Part shown: positions 9,082 to 18,390 of the stretch, one piece after another
Layout: each line of letters opens with the position of its first letter
Numbering within the stretch: the stretch's first letter is position 1
Origin: Abyssicoccus albus
Lineage (GTDB): Bacteria > Bacillota > Bacilli > Staphylococcales > Abyssicoccaceae
Assembly: GCF_003815035.1 (NCBI RefSeq)
Contig: NZ_RKRK01000002.1
Coordinates: forward strand, 490,163 to 554,162
DNA: 64,000 nt
Direction of reading: 5' to 3'
Program-made: the position numbers and the translations under genes
Notes under the pieces: generated by a model
What the model saw: the letters and a program-made list of their open reading frames with translations, nothing else
Databases searched by the model: none
Told to the model about the DNA's origin: nothing

Positions 9082-10389
9082 ATGGTACAACATGTAAATG
9101 TTATAGGTGCGGGGCTCGCTGGAAGTGAAGCAGCATATCAATTAGCACAACGAGGTGTCAACGTTAGACTATATGAAATGCGTCCAAAAAAACAAACGAA
9201 AGCGCATCATACGGATAAGTTTGCTGAACTCGTTTGTTCGAATTCTTTAAGAGGAAATAGTTTGCAAAATGCAGTCGGTGTTCTAAAAGAAGAAATGAGA
9301 CAGTTAGATTCATTAATTATTAAAGCGGCTGATGAAGCGCAAGTGCCAGCTGGTGGAGCTTTAGCTGTCGATCGTCATGACTTTAGCAGAATAGTAACGG
9401 AAACGATTCGAAATCATGAACGAATAGAAGTCGTAAATGATGAATATAGACAAATTGGTGATGAACCGACGATTATCGCGACTGGACCACTGACAAGTGA
9501 TGCACTAAGTGATGAAATTAAAAAGCTGACAGGCGAAGAACATTTATATTTCTATGACGCTGCAGCACCAATCGTTGAACGTGATAGCATTAATATGGAT
9601 ATCGCTTATTTAAAGAGTCGTTATGATAAAGGTGAGGCAGCCTACCTAAATTGCCCGATGACGAAAGAGGAATTTGATCAATTTTATAATGCATTGATTG
9701 AAGCTGAGGTCGTACCCCTTAAAGAGTTCGAGAAAGAGATATACTTCGAAGGGTGCATGCCATTCGAAGAACTTGCACGAAGAGGTCCTAAAACATTGAC
9801 ATTTGGACCAATGAAGCCTGTTGGCTTGGAACATCCTGATACTGATAAAAGACCCTATGCAGTTGTTCAATTACGCCAAGATGATGCTGCGGGGACACTT
9901 TATAATATTGTTGGATTCCAAACGCACTTAAAATGGGGTGAGCAAAAGCGTATTTTACAAATGATACCTGGTCTTGAAAATGTAGATATCGTTAGATATG
10001 GTGTTATGCATAGAAACACGTTTATCAATTCACCAAATGCACTCAATCAATTTTATCAATTTAAATCTCACGAACACTTATTTGCTGCAGGTCAAATGAC
10101 GGGCGTAGAAGGTTATGTTGAAAGCGCAGCGAGCGGCCTCATTGCTGGAATCAATATGGCGAAGAAAGTGAATGAAGAAAAGATGATTCAATTCCCTAGA
10201 GAAACTATGATTGGTGCGATGGCATATTATGTCACACATGCAGATCAAAAGAACTTTCAACCGATGAATGCAAACTTTGGGTTAGTGCCAAGCTTAGAAG
10301 AAAGAATAAAAAATAAACAAGAACGTTATGGTATATTAGCAAATAGAGCACTTGATTCACTTCAATCATTCATTAATACTGAACTTTAA
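9082..10389 (+). CDS. trmFO: tRNA (uracil-54-C5)-methyltransferase, folate/FAD-dependent TrmFO
   Basis: A 435-residue flavoenzyme making ribothymidine at position 54 of tRNA with methylene-tetrahydrofolate as carbon donor. The N-terminal dinucleotide motif [14 protein letters not shown] (residues 9-22) binds [15 protein letters not shown] and [18 protein letters not shown] are GidA/TrmFO-family blocks. Length equals the family norm. An AGGAGAG ribosome site precedes ATG 9082. It sits between topA and xerC, as in Bacillus and Staphylococcus (formerly gid). Confidence 0.96.
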   Translation: MVQHVNVIGAGLAGSEAAYQLAQRGVNVRLYEMRPKKQTKAHHTDKFAELVCSNSLRGNSLQNAVGVLKEEMRQLDSLIIKAADEAQVPAGGALAVDRHDFSRIVTETIRNHERIEVVNDEYRQIGDEPTIIATGPLTSDALSDEIKKLTGEEHLYFYDAAAPIVERDSINMDIAYLKSRYDKGEAAYLNCPMTKEEFDQFYNALIEAEVVPLKEFEKEIYFEGCMPFEELARRGPKTLTFGPMKPVGLEHPDTDKRPYAVVQLRQDDAAGTLYNIVGFQTHLKWGEQKRILQMIPGLENVDIVRYGVMHRNTFINSPNALNQFYQFKSHEHLFAAGQMTGVEGYVESAASGLIAGINMAKKVNEEKMIQFPRETMIGAMAYYVTHADQKNFQPMNANFGLVPSLEERIKNKQERYGILANRALDSLQSFINTEL

Positions 10390-10418
10390 TATATTAAACA
10401 TAAAATTGGGTGAAAACA

Positions 10419-11288
10419 ATGGACCAACACATTGAGGAATTTTTGGATTATATTCAATATGAACGAGGGTATTCAATAGAGACTGTAAATGCATATACAA
10501 AAGATTTAATAGCTTTAGAACAGTTCATGACATCTGAACATTTAACATTAGATAGTATGAAATATGTAAATACTCGAGCGTTAATGAATGAATTGTACGA
10601 TTCAAATTATAGTCGTTTAACGGTATCGCGGATGATATCATGCTATAGAAGTTTTTATAATTTTTTAATAAACCGATCGATATTAGATGATAATCCCTTT
10701 AATCAACTCGTACACCCAAAAAAGACTAAGAAGTTACCGACTTTTTTCTATGATGAAGAAATGGCTTCAATATTTAATTCGCTTGAACCGTCTCATCGAT
10801 TCTATGAAAGAGATCTAGCGATTTTAGAAGTGATGTATGCGACTGGTCTTCGAGTGAGTGAGCTTACTTCATTAAAAATTGAAGATGTTCATTTAGATAT
10901 CGGTTATATTAAGGTGACAGGTAAAGGGAATAAAGAACGAATAATTCCAATCGGAGAATATGCGATTGAAGCAATCAAGACATATATTGATGTTCGAAGC
11001 CATATAACAGAATCAATTTTATTTTTGAATTATAGGGGCGAACCACTTACACCAAGAGGACTTCGATATATTCTCAATAGAATTGTTGAGAGAGCTGTTG
11101 GGGTCTATGAAATTCACCCACATAAAATTAGGCATACATTTGCGACCCATTTGCTTAATCAAGGTGCAGACATGCGAACAGTACAAACATTACTAGGGCA
11201 TGTCAATTTATCTACAACAGGCATATATACACATGTCACGAAAGAAAAATTAAAAGAAACGTATATGAAGTATCACCCTAGACAGTAA
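10419..11288 (+). CDS. xerC: Tyrosine recombinase XerC
   Basis: A 289-residue site-specific recombinase that resolves chromosome dimers with XerD. A SAM-like N-terminal domain (about 1-85) is followed by the catalytic domain with all active residues visible: R in GLRVSEL, K in TGKGNKERI, HxxR in HKIRHTFATH, H in LLGHVNLSTT and the nucleophile in IYTH. The frame is open from GTG 10410, but ATG 10419 has GGGTGA at correct distance and matches family N-termini. hslV and hslU, which normally follow, are absent. Confidence 0.95.
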   Translation: MDQHIEEFLDYIQYERGYSIETVNAYTKDLIALEQFMTSEHLTLDSMKYVNTRALMNELYDSNYSRLTVSRMISCYRSFYNFLINRSILDDNPFNQLVHPKKTKKLPTFFYDEEMASIFNSLEPSHRFYERDLAILEVMYATGLRVSELTSLKIEDVHLDIGYIKVTGKGNKERIIPIGEYAIEAIKTYIDVRSHITESILFLNYRGEPLTPRGLRYILNRIVERAVGVYEIHPHKIRHTFATHLLNQGADMRTVQTLLGHVNLSTTGIYTHVTKEKLKETYMKYHPRQ

Positions 11289-11471
11289 TCATTTTATATT
11301 GAAATAAATTCAACTTTGTGACAAAAGAATTACAATTCATAAATTAAGTTATAAATTAAGTATAATTCTATGAAAATTTATCAGAATTGTATTACAATGT
11401 TGTTGGACAAGATTTGATTCAAAAAAATTTTTATACGAACATTTAAATGTTAATCATTGGGGGAATTTTAA

Positions 11472-12245
11472 ATGAACTTATTAGGTAAAATTAGAGAAAT
11501 TAGTGCTCGAATACAAAACAGTGATGAAACGACTGTAGATTTTAAGAAAATGAGTGATGATTTAAGTCGTGTTATGATTTCTAATGTCTTTATTGTAAGT
11601 CGTCGAGGAAAAATATTAGGTTATGGTGTAAATCAAAATATTGATAATGGCCGTATAACTGAAATGCTTGAAAATAGACAATTTCCTGAAGAGTATAATA
11701 ATGGTTTACTTAATGCGAATAAAACTATTGAAAATATTCCATTTGATAATGAACTCACAGCATTTCCAACTGAGAGTGTTGAACTATTCAATGAATCTTC
11801 AACGTGTATTATACCAATTAAAGGTGGCGGAACTAGACTTGGTACATTAGTCATCGGTCGCGTCACACAAGATTTTAACGATGATGACTTAGTATTAGCA
11901 GAATACGCTGCAACAGTTGTCGGTATGGAAATTTTACGTGAAAAATCTAAGCTTGTTGAGAAATCTGCTCGTGATAAAGCGGCAATTCAAATGGCGATTA
12001 ATTCGTTAAGTTATTCTGAAAAAGAAGCGATTGAACATATTTTTGAGGAGTTAGGTAGTACTGAGGGATTATTAGTTGCATCAAAAGTAGCAGATCGTGT
12101 TGGTATTACAAGATCGGTTATTGTCAATGCATTAAGAAAATTAGAAAGTGCGGGTGTCATTGAATCACGTTCATTAGGAATGAAAGGAACGTTCATTAAA
12201 GTTAAGAAAGAGGGCTTCTTAACTGCGTTAAATGAAGAACAATAA
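11472..12245 (+). CDS. codY: GTP- and branched-chain-amino-acid-sensing repressor CodY
   Basis: A 257-residue global regulator of nitrogen, amino acid and stationary-phase genes. The N-terminal GAF domain (about 1-155, starting [15 protein letters not shown]) binds isoleucine, leucine and valine; the C-terminal winged helix-turn-helix (about 200-245) contains [21 protein letters not shown] strong GGGGGAA ribosome site sets ATG 11472. In Bacillus and Staphylococcus codY is the last gene of xerC-hslV-hslU-codY; here it follows xerC after 183 AT-rich nt that include a 12-nt tandem repeat (11339-11361) and a TATAAT-like box. Confidence 0.97.
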   Translation: MNLLGKIREISARIQNSDETTVDFKKMSDDLSRVMISNVFIVSRRGKILGYGVNQNIDNGRITEMLENRQFPEEYNNGLLNANKTIENIPFDNELTAFPTESVELFNESSTCIIPIKGGGTRLGTLVIGRVTQDFNDDDLVLAEYAATVVGMEILREKSKLVEKSARDKAAIQMAINSLSYSEKEAIEHIFEELGSTEGLLVASKVADRVGITRSVIVNALRKLESAGVIESRSLGMKGTFIKVKKEGFLTALNEEQ

Positions 12246-12259
12246 TTTAATAAACGCTA

Positions 12260-12288
12260 TTGAATTAAAAGAAATATTGTGATATATT
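12260..12288 (+). promoter_or_regulatory. Promoter for rpsB
   Basis: The -35 TTGAAT (12260-12265) and -10 TATATT (12283-12288) have a 17-nt spacer. This predicts an mRNA leader of about 115 nt. Confidence 0.6.
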
Positions 12289-12333
12289 AATTAAGGTTAT
12301 GTGCCAATAGCCAAAAAATACACACATGATTAT

Positions 12334-12369
12334 AGACCATTAAACAAAGGTGCCGAAAGGTCTTGTTTA
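12334..12369 (+). promoter_or_regulatory. Structured rpsB mRNA leader (candidate S2 autoregulatory element)
   Basis: TAAACAA (12341-12347) pairs with TTGTTTA (12363-12369). Inside, GCC-GAAA-GGT (12352-12361) forms a small stem closed by a GNRA tetraloop. The upstream AGACC (12334-12338) is complementary to GGTCT (12359-12363), giving a competing fold. S2 leaders that bind their own protein are known in bacteria; assignment here is by position and structure. Confidence 0.45.
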
Positions 12370-12408
12370 TATATAATTATGGAGGTAAAAACCAAGGAGG
12401 AAATAATT

Positions 12409-13188
12409 ATGGCAGTTATATCAATGAAACAATTGTTAGAAGCAGGTGTTCATTTTGGACATCAAACACGTCGTTGGAACCCTAAAATGAAGAAGTATAT
12501 CTTCACTGAGCGTAACGGAATTTATATTATTGACCTACAAAAAACAGTTAAAAAGGTTGATGAAGCATATAACTTCGTTAAACAAACAGCTGAAGAAGGC
12601 GGTAAAATTTTATTTGTTGGAACGAAGAAGCAAGCTCAAGAAGCAATTAAAGCTGAAGCAGAACGTTCTGGCCAACTTTTCGTTAATGAAAGATGGTTAG
12701 GTGGAATTCTAACAAACTATAAAACAATTTCTAAGCGTATTAAGCGTATCGATGAAATTGAAAAAATGGAAGCTGATGGAACATTTGAAGTACTTCCTAA
12801 AAAAGAAGTTGTAGAAATCAACAAAGAATACGATCGTTTAATGAAATTCTTAGGCGGTATTCGTGATATGAAAGAAATGCCAGCTGCATTATTTGTTGTA
12901 GACCCTCGTAAAGAGCGTAACGCAATTGCAGAAGCGAAAAAATTAAACATTCCTATTGTAGGAATTGTAGATACAAACTGTGATCCAGATGAAATCGATT
13001 ACGTTATTCCTGCAAATGATGATGCAATTCGTGCCGTTAAATTATTAACTGGCGCAATGGCAGATGCAGTATTAGAAGCACAAAAAGGTGTTTCTGATCA
13101 AGAGATTGCAGCAGAGCAAAATATCGATTTAGATGAAGCGTCTGAAGAGGGTGCTGAGCAATCATCTGAAGAAAAAACAGAAGCGTAA
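12409..13188 (+). CDS. rpsB: 30S ribosomal protein S2
   Basis: A 259-residue small-subunit protein, starting [32 protein letters not shown]-like S2 sequence (first residues [10 protein letters not shown]) with the [10 protein letters not shown] and VDTNCDP blocks and an acidic tail after residue 225. The open frame extends to 12301 through the leader, but AAGGAGG just before ATG 12409 and the family N-terminus fix the start. A terminator separates it from tsf, which would lower tsf read-through. Confidence 0.97.
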   Translation: MAVISMKQLLEAGVHFGHQTRRWNPKMKKYIFTERNGIYIIDLQKTVKKVDEAYNFVKQTAEEGGKILFVGTKKQAQEAIKAEAERSGQLFVNERWLGGILTNYKTISKRIKRIDEIEKMEADGTFEVLPKKEVVEINKEYDRLMKFLGGIRDMKEMPAALFVVDPRKERNAIAEAKKLNIPIVGIVDTNCDPDEIDYVIPANDDAIRAVKLLTGAMADAVLEAQKGVSDQEIAAEQNIDLDEASEEGAEQSSEEKTEA

Positions 13189-13211
13189 TAGTTATTATTA
13201 ATATGAATACC

Positions 13212-13239
13212 GGTGATAAGATTTCTTATCACCTTTTTT
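13212..13239 (+). terminator. Terminator between rpsB and tsf
   Basis: GGTGATAAG (13212-13220), loop ATTT, CTTATCACC (13225-13233), then six T. It probably attenuates rather than blocks transcription into tsf, since no clear promoter lies between it and tsf. Confidence 0.8.
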
Positions 13240-13274
13240 AAAATAAACATTTAAATTTCTAGGAGGCTAACATT

Positions 13275-14153
13275 ATGGCAATTTCAGCTAAATTAGTAAA
13301 AGAATTAAGAGAAAAAACTGGTGCAGGAATGATGGATTGTAAAAAAGCTTTAACTGAAACAGATGGTGATATCGACAAAGCGGTAGATTACCTTCGTGAA
13401 AAAGGTATGGCTAAAGCAGCTAAGAAGTCTGATCGAATTGCTGCTGAAGGTTCATCTTTCGTTAAATCAAATGGTAACGTAGCGACAATTTTAGAGGTTA
13501 ACTCTGAAACTGATTTTGTAGCACGTAATGATCAATTCAAAAATTTAGTTGAACAGTTAGCAGATCATATTTTAGCAACAAAACCTCAAGATTTAGAAAC
13601 ATTAATGGCTTCTGACATTAATGGTCAATCAGTAGAAGATTTAATGAATGAATCAATTGCAAAAATCGGTGAGAAATTAACTTTACGTCGTTTTGCAATC
13701 GTTGAAAAAACAGATAATGATGCATTCGGTGAGTACCTACACATGGGTGGTTCGATTGGTGTATTAGCATTGGTTGAAGGATCTAGTGATAGCGAAGCTG
13801 CAAAAGACGTTGCAATGCATATTGCAGCATTAAACCCTAAATTCGTATCTCGTGAACAAGTTTCAGAAGAAGAGTTAACTCGCGAAAGAGAAGTGCTTAA
13901 AAACCAAGCATTAAATGAAGGTAAACCGGAAAACATTGTTGAGAAGATGGTTGAAGGAAGATTACGTAAATATTTAGAAGAAATTTGTGCTGTAGATCAA
14001 GCGTTTGTAAAAAATCCTGATCAAACAATTTCTGAGTTCTTATCTTCTAAAGGTGGAAAATTAACATCATTTGTCCGTTTTGAAGTTGGAGAAGGTTTAG
14101 AGAAACGTAATGATGATTTCGCTGATGAGGTAATGAATCAAGTGAACAAATAA
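13275..14153 (+). CDS. tsf: Elongation factor Ts
   Basis: A 292-residue nucleotide exchange factor for EF-Tu. The N-terminal UBA-like domain has [16 protein letters not shown]; the core contact motif TDFV is at residues 79-82. Length is normal. AGGAGG lies 8 nt before ATG 13275. It sits between rpsB and pyrH, as in most Firmicutes, with hairpin terminators on both sides. Confidence 0.97.
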   Translation: MAISAKLVKELREKTGAGMMDCKKALTETDGDIDKAVDYLREKGMAKAAKKSDRIAAEGSSFVKSNGNVATILEVNSETDFVARNDQFKNLVEQLADHILATKPQDLETLMASDINGQSVEDLMNESIAKIGEKLTLRRFAIVEKTDNDAFGEYLHMGGSIGVLALVEGSSDSEAAKDVAMHIAALNPKFVSREQVSEEELTREREVLKNQALNEGKPENIVEKMVEGRLRKYLEEICAVDQAFVKNPDQTISEFLSSKGGKLTSFVRFEVGEGLEKRNDDFADEVMNQVNK

Positions 14154-14161
14154 GAACGAAC

Positions 14162-14191
14162 AAAAAGGTGCTCAGGTTAGTGCCTTTTTTT
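14162..14191 (+). terminator. Terminator after tsf
   Basis: AAAAAGGTGC pairs with GTGCCTTTTT using two G-T pairs around an 8-nt loop. The T side supplies the U-run. Confidence 0.65.
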
Positions 14192-14222
14192 ATAGCAATT
14201 AATCGTAAAGGTGGAAAATTAA

Positions 14223-14945
14223 ATGTTACAATCTTCTAAATATAAAAGAATCGTACTTAAGCTCAGTGGTGAAGCATTAGCAGGTGAAGAAGGTTTTGGC
14301 ATCAATCCTGTTATAATAAAAAATATTGCGAGTCAAGTTGCGGAAGCAAAACAATTGGACGTCGAAATCGCTGTCATTGTCGGTGGCGGAAATATTTGGC
14401 GAGGTAAGACAGGTAGTGACCTAGGCATGGACCGTGGAACGGCTGATTATATGGGCATGCTTGCAACTGTTATGAATTCTCTTGCTTTACAAGACTCATT
14501 AGAACAATTAGGATGTGATACTCGAGTATTGACATCGATTGAAATGAAGCAAGTTGCTGAACCATATATTAGAAGACGTGCAATCCGTCATTTAGAAAAA
14601 GGTCGCGTCGTTATTTTTGCAGCTGGTATTGGTAATCCTTATTTTTCAACGGATACAACAGCAGCGTTAAGAGCAGCTGAAGTCGAGGCTGATGTGATTT
14701 TAATGGGTAAAAATAACGTCGATGGTGTTTATTCTGCTGATCCGAAAACTAATGAAGATGCGGTGAAATATGATCACTTAACATATATGGAAATGTTAAA
14801 AGATAACTTACAAGTGATGGATTCTACAGCATCATCATTTTGTATGGACAATGATATTCCGCTCGTGGTATTCTCAATTATGGAAGATGGTAACATTAAA
14901 AAAGCGGTTCTCGGTGAAGAAATCGGGACAACGATTAACAAATAG
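14223..14945 (+). CDS. pyrH: UMP kinase
   Basis: A 240-residue amino-acid-kinase-fold enzyme that phosphorylates UMP to UDP for RNA, DNA and cell-wall nucleotide supply. Family blocks are present: [15 protein letters not shown] at the N-terminus, [11 protein letters not shown] near residue 60, [20 protein letters not shown] near 140 and the [10 protein letters not shown] stretch near 165. AAAGGTGG precedes ATG 14223. frr follows after 12 nt, the usual pyrH-frr pair. Confidence 0.96.
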   Translation: MLQSSKYKRIVLKLSGEALAGEEGFGINPVIIKNIASQVAEAKQLDVEIAVIVGGGNIWRGKTGSDLGMDRGTADYMGMLATVMNSLALQDSLEQLGCDTRVLTSIEMKQVAEPYIRRRAIRHLEKGRVVIFAAGIGNPYFSTDTTAALRAAEVEADVILMGKNNVDGVYSADPKTNEDAVKYDHLTYMEMLKDNLQVMDSTASSFCMDNDIPLVVFSIMEDGNIKKAVLGEEIGTTINK

Positions 14946-14957
14946 GAGTGTAACAAT

Positions 14958-15515
14958 ATGACACAACAAGTTATCAATTCAACGAAAACATCAATGAATC
15001 AATCTATAGAACATTTCGAAACTCAATTGGCTCAAATTAGAACGGGTAGAGCTAACTCTAACTTACTTCAAAACGTAACGGTTGATTATTATGGTGCGCC
15101 GACGCCAGTTCAACAATTAGGAAGTATTTCAGTACCAGAAGCAAGATTATTAGTTGTTACACCATATGATAAAGGTTCTGTGGATGACATTCTAAAAGCT
15201 ATCAATCAAGCAAACCTAGGTGTTAACCCTACGAGTGATGGAACAGTCATACGAATTACAGTTCCTCAATTAACAGAAGAGCGTCGTAAAGAGCTTGTTA
15301 AGGATGCTAGGAAAGAAGCAGAAACTGCTAAAATAGCCATTCGAAATATACGCCGTGATGCTAATGATGAATTAAAATCATTACAAAAAGATGCTGAAAT
15401 CACTGAAGATGATTTAAGATCATTTTCTGAAGATGTTCAAAAATTAACAGATGAATTTGTGAAAAAAATTGATACATTAACAGATGATAAAGAAAAAGAC
15501 ATTATGAGTGTATAG
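14958..15515 (+). CDS. frr: Ribosome recycling factor
   Basis: A 185-residue tRNA-mimic protein that, with EF-G, splits post-termination ribosomes. It has the long three-helix bundle and the family signatures [12 protein letters not shown] (about 26-37) and the [12 protein letters not shown] region (about 108). AGGAG lies 9 nt before ATG 14958. It is co-transcribed with pyrH and closed by a strong terminator. Confidence 0.97.
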   Translation: MTQQVINSTKTSMNQSIEHFETQLAQIRTGRANSNLLQNVTVDYYGAPTPVQQLGSISVPEARLLVVTPYDKGSVDDILKAINQANLGVNPTSDGTVIRITVPQLTEERRKELVKDARKEAETAKIAIRNIRRDANDELKSLQKDAEITEDDLRSFSEDVQKLTDEFVKKIDTLTDDKEKDIMSV

Positions 15516-15528
15516 TTAAGTTACGAAG

Positions 15529-15570
15529 AAAGAACAAACTTTCGTTACGAAGAAGGTTTGTTCTTTTTTT
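15529..15570 (+). terminator. Terminator after frr
   Basis: AAAGAACAAAC (15529-15539) pairs with GTTTGTTCTTT (15556-15566) and continues into a T-run ending at 15570. The loop is about 16 nt. Confidence 0.8.
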
Positions 15571-15645
15571 ATGATTAAAATTCAATCATACGAAATTCAT
15601 GCGACGTATGATAAAATAAAAAAGATAAGTAAAAGAGGTGACTCT

Positions 15646-16386
15646 ATGGGTTTATTTAGCAAAAAAACAAGTGACATTGAATCATTTCATACGAATGTAA
15701 AGCATTTAGCCATTATTATGGATGGTAATGGTAGATGGGCAACGAAAAAAAAGATGCCACGTATTAAAGGACATTATGAAGGTATGCAAAATGTAAAGAA
15801 AATCACACAAACATGTCATGATATAGGCGTAGAGTATTTGACGTTATACGCTTTTTCAACTGAGAATTGGAAGAGACCTGAGCAAGAAGTGAATTACTTA
15901 ATGAAGTTACCAGGAGATTTCATGGATAACTTCTTACCGGACTTGATGAAGAATAATATAAAAGTTCGTGTGATTGGTGATTTAAATGGATTGCCCCCAC
16001 ACACAAAATGTGCTGTTCAAAATGCAATTGATAATACAGAACAGAATAGTGGGATGCAGCTTATTTTTGCATTAAACTATGGTAGTCGACATGAGATAGT
16101 AACTGCAACGAAAAAAATAGTCAATGATGCATTCGATTCAAAAATTGATATTCAAGATATCGATGAACAATTGTTTGCTACTCATTTATTTACACATGAC
16201 ATACCAGATCCAGAGCTTTTGATTCGTACGAGTGGTGAACAACGAATTTCTAACTTTTTATTATGGCAATTATCTTATTCAGAATTTATATTCGTCGATG
16301 ACCTTTGGCCAGATTTTGACGGTCAAAAATTAATTCAAACATTGAAACAATTTAATGAAAGAAATAGAAGATTTGGTGGATTATAA
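15646..16386 (+). CDS. uppS: Isoprenyl transferase (undecaprenyl pyrophosphate synthase)
   Basis: A 246-residue cis-prenyltransferase that extends farnesyl diphosphate to the C55 lipid carrier for peptidoglycan and teichoic acid. The catalytic aspartate D26 is in IIMDGNGRWA; YAFSTENWKRP (near 65) and RTSGEQRISNFLLWQ (near 195) are family signatures. The open frame begins at 15571, but AGAGGTG upstream of ATG 15646 and the family N-terminus favour the shorter form. cdsA, dxr and rseP follow in one unit. Confidence 0.96.
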   Translation: MGLFSKKTSDIESFHTNVKHLAIIMDGNGRWATKKKMPRIKGHYEGMQNVKKITQTCHDIGVEYLTLYAFSTENWKRPEQEVNYLMKLPGDFMDNFLPDLMKNNIKVRVIGDLNGLPPHTKCAVQNAIDNTEQNSGMQLIFALNYGSRHEIVTATKKIVNDAFDSKIDIQDIDEQLFATHLFTHDIPDPELLIRTSGEQRISNFLLWQLSYSEFIFVDDLWPDFDGQKLIQTLKQFNERNRRFGGL

Positions 16387-16413
16387 CTATAATCTCACAG
16401 TTAGGAGAATATT

Positions 16414-17196
16414 ATGAGAATTCGTACACTCACATCGATATTATTATTATTAGTTATTTTGCCAATTGTTTGGATTGGTGGTTTACCTCTTGTAGGGTTA
16501 ATTTATATCATGAGTTTTATTTCATTACATGAATTATTAAGAATGAAAAATATTCACATTTTATCATTACCTGGTATTTTTGCGATGATTGCGTTAGGAA
16601 TATTAATTTATCCAGATATACATGAATGGATTACCGTAGAAACACAAGTGAAAGCATTAATATTTATGAGTTTTATTATTTTAAGCTTTACCGTTGTTTC
16701 TAAAAACCAATTTAATTTTATTGATGCTTCGTTTTGTATGCTATCAGTTGCTTATATCGGGATAGGATATATGTATTTCTATCAAACACGAGAAGCTGGC
16801 ATTATGTTTATTCTATTTGCATTTTTTATCGTGTGGTCTACCGATACAGGCGCATATTTAATTGGTAAAATGTTAGGTAAACATAAATTGTGGCCACAAA
16901 TATCACCAAACAAAACGATTGAAGGATTTGTTGGTGGGATTATAATTTGTTTATTGGTTAGTTTAATTTTCTTTTTCCAATTTAATTTACATGATAATTT
17001 ATTAATATTCCTTGCTATTTCTACTGTTTTAAGTATGTTTGGTCAACTAGGAGATTTGGTTGAATCTGCATTAAAGCGTCATTTTGATGTGAAAGATTCA
17101 AGCTCAATATTACCTGGGCACGGGGGATTGTTAGACCGCTTTGATAGTTTTATATTTGTATTACCATTGATGAACATTTTGCCATTAATATCATAG
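16414..17196 (+). CDS. cdsA: Phosphatidate cytidylyltransferase (CDP-diacylglycerol synthase)
   Basis: A 260-residue integral membrane enzyme making CDP-diacylglycerol from CTP and phosphatidate, the branch point for phosphatidylglycerol. About seven to eight hydrophobic segments are visible. The C-terminal CdsA signature ESALKRHFDVKDSS followed by LPGHGGLLDRFDS (near 215-245) carries the metal-binding acids. AGGAG lies upstream of ATG 16414, 27 nt after uppS. Confidence 0.95.
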   Translation: MRIRTLTSILLLLVILPIVWIGGLPLVGLIYIMSFISLHELLRMKNIHILSLPGIFAMIALGILIYPDIHEWITVETQVKALIFMSFIILSFTVVSKNQFNFIDASFCMLSVAYIGIGYMYFYQTREAGIMFILFAFFIVWSTDTGAYLIGKMLGKHKLWPQISPNKTIEGFVGGIIICLLVSLIFFFQFNLHDNLLIFLAISTVLSMFGQLGDLVESALKRHFDVKDSSSILPGHGGLLDRFDSFIFVLPLMNILPLIS

Positions 17197-17238
17197 TTGT
17201 AGATAATAAGCTATATGTATTGACTGGGAGTGAGAAAG

Positions 17239-18390
17239 ATGAAAAAAATAGGCCTCATTGGAGCGAGTGGTTCCATCGGACAACAGACATTAGATGTTAT
17301 TAAAAGGCATTCTGACGTGTTCGAATTAATTGCTGTCTCTGTTGGAAGAAATACTGAATTTATGAAATCTATCATAACTAATTTCAATCCAAAATTTATT
17401 GCAGTTCAAGATGAACAATGTTATTTAGAAATTAAGCAATTCATTAACGAAAAAGCTTTATCTCATATCGAATTAACTTATGGGAATGATGCATTAATTA
17501 ATATTGCGACTCATGAGGAGGTTGATACGTTTGTGAATGCCATTAGTGGCTCGATTGGTATAAGATCAACGGTTGAAGCGATTAAAGCTCGTAAAAATAT
17601 CGCGCTAGCAAATAAAGAGACTCTTGTGAGTGCTGGCGCAATCATTATGCCATTAGCGAAACAAAATAATGTATCAATTGTTCCAATCGACTCGGAACAT
17701 TCCGCGATTTTACAAGCGCTTAATGGTGAAAAGAAAGATAATATTAAACGGCTCATCATTACAGCAAGCGGTGGCTCTTTTAGAGATTTAACACGTGATC
17801 AATTAAAAAATGTTAATGTTGATGAAGCATTGAACCATCCGAATTGGTCAATGGGCAAAAAAATTACAATAGATTCAGCGACAATGATGAATAAAGCGCT
17901 CGAATTAATCGAGGCAAAATGGTTGTTCGATCTGGATATGAACAAAATTGAAAGTGTATTACATAGAGAAAGTACAGTTCATTCGATGGTCGAATATGTT
18001 GATACAAGTATTATGGCACAACTTGGAACACCAGATATGAGAACAGTGATTCAATATGCGTTGACATATCCCGAAAGACTAGCACTCGATATTCCAACAC
18101 TCGACTTTAAATCACGTTTGAATTTATCATTCGAACCGATGGACGATCGTCGCTATCCATTTATGAAGCTCGTCTATGATGTGATGGATAGTGGTCATAC
18201 AATGCCAGCAGTCATGAATGCAGCAAATGAGTATGGAGTTCATCAGTTTTTGCAAAGGAAGATTAAGTTTCTAGAAATTGAAGATCTAGTATTTGATGCT
18301 GTACAGCATCATAAAATGATTAAAAATCCAACGCTCGAAGACATATTATATGTAGATGAAGTATATAAAAGAGGTGAACAGATTCAATGA
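17239..18390 (+). CDS. dxr: 1-deoxy-D-xylulose 5-phosphate reductoisomerase
   Basis: A 383-residue NADPH enzyme of the MEP isoprenoid pathway that forms MEP from DXP. The Rossmann motif GASGSIGQQ opens the protein (residues 7-15); ANKETLVSAG (near 120), PIDSEHSAI (near 147) and ASGGSFRD (near 180) form the NADPH and metal site. ATG 17239 is preferred over GTG 17230 because of GGGAG spacing. Its stop overlaps rseP by 4 nt. Staphylococcus aureus uses mevalonate for isoprenoids, so a full dxr here points to a MEP-pathway relative or one carrying both; other pathway genes are not in the window. Confidence 0.95.
   Translation: MKKIGLIGASGSIGQQTLDVIKRHSDVFELIAVSVGRNTEFMKSIITNFNPKFIAVQDEQCYLEIKQFINEKALSHIELTYGNDALINIATHEEVDTFVNAISGSIGIRSTVEAIKARKNIALANKETLVSAGAIIMPLAKQNNVSIVPIDSEHSAILQALNGEKKDNIKRLIITASGGSFRDLTRDQLKNVNVDEALNHPNWSMGKKITIDSATMMNKALELIEAKWLFDLDMNKIESVLHRESTVHSMVEYVDTSIMAQLGTPDMRTVIQYALTYPERLALDIPTLDFKSRLNLSFEPMDDRRYPFMKLVYDVMDSGHTMPAVMNAANEYGVHQFLQRKIKFLEIEDLVFDAVQHHKMIKNPTLEDILYVDEVYKRGEQIQ

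Noticed and set aside
11369-11395. CodY operator upstream of codY (AAATTTATCAGAATT)
   Set aside because: Only about ten of fifteen positions match the CodY box; too weak in such AT-rich DNA to report as a site.
12334-12369. Pseudoknot using both rpsB leader stems at once
   Set aside because: The two pairings interleave, but the 2-nt connection (12339-12340) would have to span an 11-bp helix, so they are better read as alternatives.
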